Source: Prevotella corporis DSM 18810 = JCM 8529 (GTDB lineage Bacteria; Bacteroidota; Bacteroidia; Bacteroidales; Bacteroidaceae). From it: DNA of 64,000 nt. Both the position numbers and the translations under genes were made by a program. Shown piece after piece: positions 57,937 through 64,000 of the stretch (positions within the stretch are counted from its first letter, which is position 1; the number at the start of each line of letters is the position of its first letter). The stretch lies in assembly GCF_000430525.1 (NCBI RefSeq), contig NZ_KE387156.1, positions 62,001 to 126,000 on the forward strand, written 5' to 3'. The notes under the pieces were generated by a model. The model was not told the DNA's origin. It searched no databases and worked only from the letters and a program-made list of their open reading frames with translations.

Positions 57937-58040
57937 GGTACTGTCCTATAAAAGTGTGTAAGTTTCATTTTTCCTTTTTTATAGTTTACAAATACAAAGA
58001 TAAGAAAAAAGGAGCTTACACACTTTTATAGGACAGTACC
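57937..58040. mobile_element. 104-bp MITE-like element with perfect 26-bp terminal inverted repeats
   Basis: Terminal repeats 57937-57962 (starting GGTACTGTCCTATAAAAG) and 58015-58040 (ending CTTTTATAGGACAGTACC) are exactly complementary over 26 bp. The 52-bp AT-rich interior holds TCCTTTTTT/AAAAAAGGA and, on the minus strand, a TATCTTTG box (57995-58002). No coding capacity. A clear target-site duplication was not seen. A diverged copy of the left end occurs at 60522-60556. The parent family is unknown to me. Confidence 0.85.
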
Positions 58041-58057
58041 ATGCAACGACATGCAAC

Positions 58058-58122
58058 AGCCCATTCAACTCCGAAAAGGTCAAGAGAATGCTTCTGTGCC
58101 TTGTCGAAAAGATGAATGGGCT
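58058..58122 (-). terminator. Possible terminator of the C10 peptidase gene
   Basis: AGCCCATTCA (58058-58067) pairs exactly with TGAATGGGCT (58113-58122), loop ~45 nt, starting 14 nt after the stop codon on the minus strand. No T-tail. Confidence 0.45.
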
Positions 58123-58136
58123 GATGAGGATGGTGG

Positions 58137-60491
58137 TTATCGTTTAACTACTTTCTTGCCACCGATGATGTAGATGCCCTTTGGCAGTGACTCGAACTGT
58201 TGTTCGCCTTTGCCTACCATTACACCTTGCAGGTTGTATATGAGCATTGGCTCATGGCTGATGTGCGGAGCAGCGATTGCTGCAGTTGCGTCTTTTGCCA
58301 TGTAGAACGGTGTCTTGAGAATGCGCTCCCATTTAGGTACGTATTTCATCCCACCCTGGATGAAGTCTTCTTGTTCCTCGACCTTATAACCATCTACGTA
58401 AATGGCATATTGCGCCCCAGCGGCAACGTTGTCTATCGAGAACGGTATTTCCTTCGTGCTATTGGCGGGAATGATGTCTGCCAGCGAGATTTTGTTTTCA
58501 AGGTAAGCCTCGTTTGTATTGCCTTTCTTGCAACGCAGTTCAATGTCGAATCCACCGCAATAGTCAGCATTCTCGCTGTTGGTCACAATGAGTTTTCCCT
58601 TCATGGCAGGAGCTTGGAAAGCATTTTCTTCACTTTGTTCGATTTTCACCTCAACCGAAGGAAGTTTTTTCGACTTAGGTTCAGTAATGGTAATGTTTCC
58701 TCTGGAGCTGATAGTGACGCCCGATTTGCATTCGAAGGAGTAGTCAAACTCTCCAACCTCCTTTGGATAAAGCTCAAACACCACGTCTGTCGTCTGTCCT
58801 GCTGGCAGGAAGGTGGTGGTAGAAGCCACATAGTCATACTTGAAGAGCATGTCGAAGGTGTCGTACAACTCGTCGCCTTTGTTCTCTATGGTGAGGGTGA
58901 CGAACAAGGGACGTCCTGCCTCCTTGCTACCTTTTACGTCCACTTTCTTCACCACTAAAATAGGCTTGGCAGTGGAGGTCTTCAGTTCCGTGTCGGTAAT
59001 CTCTATCTCCTGCGCCATGTCTCCAATGCCGCCACAGGCTTTCCATTCGTTTTCTCCTTGAATGCGGTAAACGGGTAGTACGGTGTACTTTCCGTTGGCG
59101 AGGGTGTGCGGTATGTTGAAGTTCGCTTCGTTCCTTTGTATCTTGCCGTCGGTCTTGAACGCAGAGCTGAACAGCTTTACGGCGTTTATTAATCTACCTC
59201 CCTGCCAAAAGCCTATGCCGCAATCGGCATCAAAGGCTTCGCCGTAATTGTTCACGCATTTCATGGTGATGTCAAAATCCGTGAAGTCATCGCTACTGTT
59301 CGAGCGGCTTTGATCTTGTAGGGGCGTCATCTCCTTGACGTCCACAATTTTGGGAAATACGTCAGCACCTTCGCTTGGTCTGAATCCGATGATAGCTCCT
59401 TGCTCGCGCGTGTAGATACTGGGCAGTTGCGTAAATCCATATTCGCGTGGCGAAAGAACCGACAGGCGATAGTAGCCGTTGAATTGACCTCCCCAGCCCC
59501 AGTTGATGTGAAAGTAGTCGCCTTCTTTGTAGCCATCGCAGACAAAGGCGTGACCATAGTTGTACACCACATCTTCGGCAAAGTAATATACGGGTCGTTT
59601 GGCTTTCAACTCATTGTATATCAGGTTGCACCATTCCTCGCTGGTATAGCGGTCTCTGAAAACACGGTGCATGTCCTTAGAGTAGCCAAACAATCGGGTA
59701 AGGAACAATATCACGTTGTAGGAATCGGCACCCGAATCATCAGCGGTATAATCCATGTACACCGCCTGTCCCACATACCTCATCAGCTTAGCCACTGCGT
59801 CTTGCTGTTGCTGGGTGGTGGGAATGCGGTACGAAGGCAGAATGTCGTTCCACTCGAAGGTACTCTCGGCAAGCTCGGGCACCTGCAGACGAGCCGACGG
59901 AGCTGTGTAGGCAGGTATGGCGGGAGCCTTCTTTGGGTACTGATAGTAGCCCATGATTTGGGCTGCTGCCGTGGCAACGCATCCCGTGACACAGTGCTTG
60001 TCTTGGTGCATGGGTGTTTGTTGGTTGTAGGGACCGTACTGACTCCATGTAGTTTTCAGCAACGGTTCGATGGGCTGTAGCGTTCTGTTGGCGCGAGTGG
60101 TGGCAGGCTTTGTGGTGGTAGGCATGTTGTTCAGCATGCTCACCTCCTGTCGATATTGTGCCAAGAGCATCTTTAGCGATGCAGGACATTGCTGCTCGTC
60201 GTATGTTCCCTCTTCTGCATAACCTAACACGTCAACCGTGCGATCGTCAGCAGAGGCGATGACGAAGCCCTGTCCCTTACCTACGTTGAAAATGTAGTAA
60301 GCATTGGTACTTGCCACCTCTTTGAGTGAGGGTACGGCTTGTGAAGCTCGTGTAACGACATGTGAGTTAGTACTTGCATGACTCTTGATAAAAGTCAATG
60401 CAGCTTGTCGGGCTTGTTGTCTGCCCACAGGGGCGGAAAAAGCCACAGTTGTTGCGCATAGCAACGCTAAAGTTGTAAAAATTTTCCTCAT
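58137..60491 (-). CDS. Secreted C10 family cysteine protease (streptopain/interpain-like) with T9SS-like tail
   Basis: 784 residues: signal peptide (~1-20), Spi-type inhibitory prodomain (~20-125), and a C10 catalytic domain (~140-375) with Cys171 in TGCVATAAAQIMGYY and His314 in YGHAFVCDGY, followed by HINWGWGG. A long region of beta-sandwich-like modules follows (~380-715). The C-terminus (MLIYNLQGVMVG to LPKGIYIIGGKKVVKR) resembles the type IX secretion sorting tail. Relatives include streptococcal SpeB and Prevotella interpain A, which degrade host proteins including complement and haemoglobin. Flanked by MITE-like ends on both sides. Confidence 0.92.
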   Translation of the reverse strand: MRKIFTTLALLCATTVAFSAPVGRQQARQAALTFIKSHASTNSHVVTRASQAVPSLKEVASTNAYYIFNVGKGQGFVIASADDRTVDVLGYAEEGTYDEQQCPASLKMLLAQYRQEVSMLNNMPTTTKPATTRANRTLQPIEPLLKTTWSQYGPYNQQTPMHQDKHCVTGCVATAAAQIMGYYQYPKKAPAIPAYTAPSARLQVPELAESTFEWNDILPSYRIPTTQQQQDAVAKLMRYVGQAVYMDYTADDSGADSYNVILFLTRLFGYSKDMHRVFRDRYTSEEWCNLIYNELKAKRPVYYFAEDVVYNYGHAFVCDGYKEGDYFHINWGWGGQFNGYYRLSVLSPREYGFTQLPSIYTREQGAIIGFRPSEGADVFPKIVDVKEMTPLQDQSRSNSSDDFTDFDITMKCVNNYGEAFDADCGIGFWQGGRLINAVKLFSSAFKTDGKIQRNEANFNIPHTLANGKYTVLPVYRIQGENEWKACGGIGDMAQEIEITDTELKTSTAKPILVVKKVDVKGSKEAGRPLFVTLTIENKGDELYDTFDMLFKYDYVASTTTFLPAGQTTDVVFELYPKEVGEFDYSFECKSGVTISSRGNITITEPKSKKLPSVEVKIEQSEENAFQAPAMKGKLIVTNSENADYCGGFDIELRCKKGNTNEAYLENKISLADIIPANSTKEIPFSIDNVAAGAQYAIYVDGYKVEEQEDFIQGGMKYVPKWERILKTPFYMAKDATAAIAAPHISHEPMLIYNLQGVMVGKGEQQFESLPKGIYIIGGKKVVKR

Positions 60492-60521
60492 ATTTAATTT
60501 ATTAGTATAAAAAGTAATTCT

Positions 60522-60556
60522 GGTAGTGTCCTTAAAAGAGTGTAATTCATTTTTCC
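60522..60556. mobile_element. Diverged single end related to the 104-bp element
   Basis: The block starting GGTAGTGTCCTTAAAAGAG and ending TTCATTTTTCC aligns with 57937-57974 with one substitution in the first ten bases and a few 1-2 nt gaps. It has the same orientation as the left end there. No matching right end was found downstream to 64000, so this is a relic or one end of a decayed insertion, 30 bp upstream of the protease start. Confidence 0.6.
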
Positions 60557-60581
60557 TTTCTCTGTACTTCCACTGCTTTTT

Positions 60582-60782
60582 CCTGACTTCGTCATCGTGT
60601 CACCCAGAAATATAAATCATCCATTACTTCTTGCAAGAATGTAAAAAATCTGGTTATTTTTCGTATAAAGGGGGGCGAGCTTGCTATTTTACTTGCCTTT
60701 TTGCACGTCACCCTAAGTAACAAAGATGATCATTGATTATCATGTACTTACAAATATGTCTTGAAAAAGTGACGAAGTCAGG
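60582..60782. mobile_element. 201-bp inverted-repeat element
   Basis: CCTGACTTCGTCA (60582-60594) and TGACGAAGTCAGG (60770-60782) are perfect 13-bp complements bounding ~175 bp without coding sequence. MITE-like by shape. No convincing target duplication. Sits between the C10 protease and BspA-like genes. Confidence 0.5.
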
Positions 60783-60901
60783 AGGAATCCAGCCCTATTG
60801 TTTTAGGCTCAAAAGGTTTTGCGGACAGCAATAGTTTTTTTTATCTTGTGTTTTTGTGTAACACGAGGTATAGCCTAAGGTAAATTTGATAAAATAAAAA
60901 G

Positions 60902-61009
60902 CCCCACCTCCAGTATGTATAGAATAACCTTTGTTTTATGGTGCACAGAATGTGATGTTTCTATGCACGTTTTCTTTAGGTACATCTTTAATACATTCTA
61001 TGGGTGGGG
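60902..61009 (-). terminator. Large structured 3' region of the BspA-like gene
   Basis: CCCCACC (60902-60908) pairs with GGTGGGG (61003-61009), and ATAGAAT (60919-60925) with ATTCTAT (60995-61001), with a further GTGCA/TGCAC pairing inside. On the minus strand CTTTTTATTTT follows, so it fits a terminator for the gene ending at 61021, though the ~108-nt span is unusually large. The intergenic interval 60492-61020 holds this, the 201-bp element and the relic end; nothing else is recognised. Confidence 0.6.
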
Positions 61010-61020
61010 AACAATGTGCG

Positions 61021-62016
61021 TTACTTAACTAAAACCTTTTTCCCATTGACGATATAAACGCCACGTTTCAATGTGTTGACTGTTTGTGCATCTGCATGGT
61101 TCATGTATCTCTTGCCGGTGATGTCGTATACTCCAAACTTTCCCTGAGACGCCTTAACACCACGGATACCAGTAACAATGTTGTTGGCTGCATTTTTCCA
61201 GCCATTTGCGCTTCTGTATTTATCCTCGCTTCCTGCTGGCACTTCCAATACAAAATCGTCATCAAAGCCAGTGAAAATGTTTACCCAATCAACAGGATCC
61301 ATTTTGATGCCTCCATTGATAAAGTCTTCACCTCCATCAAGGGTTTGGGGCGGATTTACAGCAAGGCATACTGCTTTCTTTATATTGTTGCAGTCACCAA
61401 AAGCGCCCTCATCGGTACCAAAGAACGTTTTGAGCGTCTTTGGCAAGTACACCTCTTCACATTGAACATTGTGAGCAAAAGCTCCCATGCCAATTGTTTC
61501 TACTTGTGTTTGTGAAAGGTCTACCTTCTTAAGATTGCAGTTGTAGAATGCTTTAGCGTTTATTTCCTTTAGATTTTTCGGGAAAGTAACAGTCTCTAAA
61601 GCCTTGCACTCTTCAAAGGCACTCTCGCCAATTATGGAGATGTTGTCGGGTAATGTTATGGACCTAAGGACAGAACAATGTTTGAAACATTCTTTCCTTA
61701 GTGCAGTCAGTGAGTTTGGTAATTTTACTTCCGTAAGGCTTTGACAATCCCAGAAGATGTATTCGCCAAGGCTTGTTATCCCCTCTTCCACCACTACCTT
61801 TTTGATTAAGGAACGGTTTAATGTGTGGTTGTCTGTTCCCCATGCATAAACAGAGTTACCATCTGCGTGTTGCATCTCTCCAGTTCCGCTAATGGTAAGT
61901 GTGCCATCATTGGTAAACGTCCATTTCAAATTATCACCAATAGTGCCGTTTACGTTGCCTGCGAATGCACCCATGCAAACGAACAGGCTCATTGTTAACA
62001 TGTAAATTTTTCTCAT
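61021..62016 (-). CDS. BspA-like leucine-rich repeat surface protein with T9SS-like tail
   Basis: 331 residues: signal peptide (~1-19), a short beta region (GDNLKWTFTNDGTLTISGTGEM), then LRR_5/BspA-type repeats (~75-215; ITSLGEYIFWDCQSLTEVKLPNSL, then SIIGESAFEECKALETVTFPKNL). A spacer and a C-terminal tail (VYDITGKRYMNH to KRGVYIVNGKKVLVK) follow, closely resembling the tail of the C10 protease next door. BspA proteins mediate adhesion to fibronectin and other cells in oral Bacteroidota. Probably exported by T9SS and displayed on the surface. Confidence 0.88.
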   Translation of the reverse strand: MRKIYMLTMSLFVCMGAFAGNVNGTIGDNLKWTFTNDGTLTISGTGEMQHADGNSVYAWGTDNHTLNRSLIKKVVVEEGITSLGEYIFWDCQSLTEVKLPNSLTALRKECFKHCSVLRSITLPDNISIIGESAFEECKALETVTFPKNLKEINAKAFYNCNLKKVDLSQTQVETIGMGAFAHNVQCEEVYLPKTLKTFFGTDEGAFGDCNNIKKAVCLAVNPPQTLDGGEDFINGGIKMDPVDWVNIFTGFDDDFVLEVPAGSEDKYRSANGWKNAANNIVTGIRGVKASQGKFGVYDITGKRYMNHADAQTVNTLKRGVYIVNGKKVLVK

Positions 62017-62076
62017 ACTATAAAAATATTAAATTAAACATATTTAGGTAAAACCTATTTCATGATGTTTAGCAAG

Positions 62077-62109
62077 AGAAGGCAGGCATTTATAATGCCC
62101 ATGCCTTCT
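62077..62109 (-). terminator. Hairpin at the end of the first DUF4876 gene
   Basis: AGAAGGCA pairs with TGCCTTCT and GGCAT with ATGCC, with a 2-nt bulge and 5-nt loop, immediately after the stop codon on the minus strand. No long T-run. Confidence 0.5.
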
Positions 62110-63215
62110 TATTTCTTAGGTACAACTACTTTCTTGACCTCAAAGTCAACCGATGAGTTGTTTGTATCGGATAATCTTTTTCCATTGAAACGTCGAGTAA
62201 TCATCTTGCCTGCACCAACGTCTATCTTGTCATCAGCCTTTTCGTAAACGCCATTCCAACCTTTGTCCAGTGTACCCGATATAGGGAAACTTTTTTCAGT
62301 AGCAGCTCCTTTGAACCTTACGTTTACAGCATCTACGACCCATTGGTTAGGTAAGAACATGAAAATTTGTGAATGTGAGTGATGTCCACTCTCGTTCCAC
62401 ATGACATAGCGTCCATACTTTGCCGTCGGCTCTTCAATTTCTTTAAGCAACGCTTCATTTACCTTGGCATTGTTCATGTTCTCTTTTATCTTCTCGATAG
62501 GTTCTGCCAAACGTATCAGCGCAATGGTGAAGTTACGCTCAAATCCGAAAGGTACATACTCATCGTCGTCTTCATCCCATACTCCGACTTTCGATTTGTC
62601 TTCTTTCATTCTGTTTTCCTGTTCTTTGTCGTTTTCCTTGCAATAGAGGAACGTCATGTGTGGAACGTTTTCGTTACCATTCTGTCCCCATTCAAAGTCG
62701 GCTTTGGAAAGGTCAATAAGCTTTTCGACACCTTTGTATTTGGTTGGATCTTCTCCATTCTCTGTCAAGTACTTCTTGTATCCTTCCGCATGATTGATGG
62801 CTCTCATGGCAATAACGATGGTTTTGCCTGCCTTTACGATGTATGGCATGCCACTTTTATCTTTAGGGAAACCAATCATATTGGAAACGCCAAACCCTTT
62901 CTGTCTATAATCGCAATTAGGTTTGTCAAAGTTGATCTTGTCAACAGCGTTGTACTGACAGAGTGCCAAAGCCATGTTCTCAAGGCTTATGTCATGGTCG
63001 GTTGGGTTGTAGACGGAAATAAACTTGTCATCCGTTTCTTCAGATTTGTCGCCGTTGGGTGTCTCCACGAAGTCTCCAGCATAGTAAATGTCTTTTATAA
63101 TCAGGTCTGCGCTTTCTGTTTCAGCGGTATTTTTCTTTTCTTCTGGCTGTCCGTCACGTGTGCAGTTTGCGAAAAGCGCAATTGTTGCCAAGGCGCATAG
63201 CATCATATTCTTCAT
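62109..63215 (-). CDS. DUF4876-type lipoprotein
   Basis: 368 residues. The N-terminal MKNMMLCALATIALFANC is a lipoprotein signal with the lipid cysteine at ~18. The body matches DUF4876 as I know it: VYNPTDHDISLENMALA, IVIAMRAINHAEGY, LIDLSKADFEWGQNGNENVPHMTFLY and QWVVDAVNV. DUF4876 proteins in Bacteroidota are usually encoded near TonB-dependent receptors and are exposed lipoproteins of unknown function. The neighbour upstream (63274-64000) is a paralogue, so this is a tandem pair; a receptor may lie beyond the right edge. Confidence 0.72.
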   Translation of the reverse strand: MKNMMLCALATIALFANCTRDGQPEEKKNTAETESADLIIKDIYYAGDFVETPNGDKSEETDDKFISVYNPTDHDISLENMALALCQYNAVDKINFDKPNCDYRQKGFGVSNMIGFPKDKSGMPYIVKAGKTIVIAMRAINHAEGYKKYLTENGEDPTKYKGVEKLIDLSKADFEWGQNGNENVPHMTFLYCKENDKEQENRMKEDKSKVGVWDEDDDEYVPFGFERNFTIALIRLAEPIEKIKENMNNAKVNEALLKEIEEPTAKYGRYVMWNESGHHSHSQIFMFLPNQWVVDAVNVRFKGAATEKSFPISGTLDKGWNGVYEKADDKIDVGAGKMITRRFNGKRLSDTNNSSVDFEVKKVVVPKK

Positions 63216-63273
63216 TTGCTTGTCTCATTTATATCAATTATTGTTGTTTCGTTATTCTTGTATGTCTCAACTA

Positions 63274-64000
63274 TTATTTCTTCTTGGTACGTGCATTGAT
63301 GGAGTTGACTTTCCAATATGCAGTCATGTCTAACGGCTTTCCATTGCTGTCGCGTCTGCACAATGATGGTACACCTTTCGTGTAGTTCAGTGCAGAACTC
63401 ATCTCGGCTACAAATCCCTTTCCATTGCTACGACGAATCAGCGCACCTTGTAATTGCGAAGGATCGAATGACGGATTAGAAAAGTCATTAATTCCAAATA
63501 TCCGCTTGCAAACACTTGCCGTTCCTCTGTCGTACCACCATACTTTTTCTTTCTTTTCTTCTGTTCCTTCCATTACGGGGTGTCCTGTCGCATCATATAC
63601 TGTTACAGAGCTTGGACCTGTCAGCAAGTCCATTTTCTTCTCTGTCGAAGGGCAAATGGTAATGAAGTCGACAACCCAATTGTAATTCAGCTCAATAGCA
63701 TTGATGCCTCCCATACCAGTTGTGTTATATATCATGTGGTAGTATGCCGTTGGGTATTTTCTGTTCTTTTCTAATTCTCTTTTCTTCAGCGGATCTGTCT
63801 CGTCATTAATTTGGTCCTGCTCGGTTCCATACAAATCATATAGTCGATACCAATTGTTACGTGAGCGTGGCGATTCGTCAGGATAAAATCCATTTTCGTC
63901 TTTGGTATGAGGTTTGGATGCATCGCCATCAGGGAGCTTCACCAAAGCCATGCGCATACTCTGACTTGGCCCCTTAAATGGAAGTTCATCCCACAAAACA
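63274..64000 (-). CDS. DUF4876-type protein, partial (runs off the right edge)
   Basis: The frame is open through base 64000, so the N-terminus is missing and a TTG at 63996 is internal. Visible: a metal-site-like LWDELPFKGPSQSMRMALVKLP, YHMIYNTTGMGGINAIELNYNWVVDFITICP and a C-terminal IRRSNGKGFV...KGVPSLCRRD segment. The spacing of the NWVVD and RR-NGK elements parallels QWVVD and RRFNGK in the downstream gene, indicating paralogues in one operon, 58 bp apart. Function unknown; likely surface-located with its partner. Confidence 0.7.
   Translation of the reverse strand, partial: VLWDELPFKGPSQSMRMALVKLPDGDASKPHTKDENGFYPDESPRSRNNWYRLYDLYGTEQDQINDETDPLKKRELEKNRKYPTAYYHMIYNTTGMGGINAIELNYNWVVDFITICPSTEKKMDLLTGPSSVTVYDATGHPVMEGTEEKKEKVWWYDRGTASVCKRIFGINDFSNPSFDPSQLQGALIRRSNGKGFVAEMSSALNYTKGVPSLCRRDSNGKPLDMTAYWKVNSINARTKKK

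Noticed and set aside
57937..58040. Classical transcription terminator
   Set aside because: Although it can fold into a hairpin, the 26-bp perfect arms, 104-bp size and second related end at 60522 fit a mobile element better.
62379..63200. 273-codon open frame on the plus strand opposite the DUF4876 gene
   Set aside because: Composition is dominated by Phe, Val and Cys in a pattern of an antisense shadow. The minus strand encodes a lipoprotein with recognisable DUF4876 features.

Overview
The window is chromosomal DNA from a member of the Bacteroidota, most likely an oral-type Prevotella or close relative (Prevotella/Hoylesella). The lineage evidence is: many copies of the Bacteroidota sigma-factor -7 box TAnnTTTG close upstream of genes, few Shine-Dalgarno sequences, type IX secretion (T9SS) parts, a C10 (interpain/streptopain-like) protease, BspA-type leucine-rich repeats, DUF4876 and DUF4954 proteins, and paired ExbD genes. 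Species level is inference. Nearly all of the first 57 kb is ordinary core genome; the last 6 kb is accessory.

Layout. 1-5.2 kb (+): end of a B12-dependent ribonucleotide reductase, folB, a cell-wall amidase, an MCE/MlaD protein and dnaA. 5.3-9.2 kb (-): a thiamine uptake unit with a clean promoter, a TPP riboswitch, a TonB-dependent receptor, a PnuC-type permease and thiamine pyrophosphokinase; a very large inverted repeat lies between receptor and permease. 9.8-17.7 kb (-): class I fumarase, an M16 protease, a DUF4954 beta-helix protein and HflX. 17.9-35 kb: nagB, a BASS-type transporter, ispH with an unusual insertion, a giant alpha-2-macroglobulin, a membrane-anchored HIRAN-like protein, clpB, a zinc-ribbon/HExxH membrane pair, trmO and an OPT transporter. 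35-46 kb: cmk-porQ, tonB, prenyl synthase, tatD, a PagL-like lipid A deacylase, tRNA-Ser with an exbB-unknown-exbD-exbD operon, an Lrp regulator and a cyclophilin. 46.6-57.7 kb: folA-thyA, an RsmF-type rRNA methylase, topB followed by a PorE-like OmpA lipoprotein, a DMT exporter, and lutABC for lactate oxidation.

57.7-64 kb is accessory: the 3' stub of an IS5-type transposase, a 104-bp element with perfect 26-bp terminal inverted repeats, a secreted C10 protease, a second diverged copy of the same element end, another inverted-repeat element, a BspA-like protein and two DUF4876 proteins. The C10 protease and the BspA-like protein carry short T9SS-like C-terminal tails, while PorQ and a PorE-like protein are encoded elsewhere in the window.

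Functional links: TonB and ExbB/ExbD energise receptors such as the thiamine receptor; PorQ and the PorE-like lipoprotein belong to the export route that the C10 and BspA-like proteins probably use. I did not find a clearly new multi-gene system. The signals most worth a second look are non-coding: a modular intergenic repeat family at five sites, the 26-bp inverted repeat inside the thiamine operon, the MITE-like elements around the protease, three tandem 22-bp units before the cyclophilin gene, and tRNA-Ser apparently leading the exbB operon.
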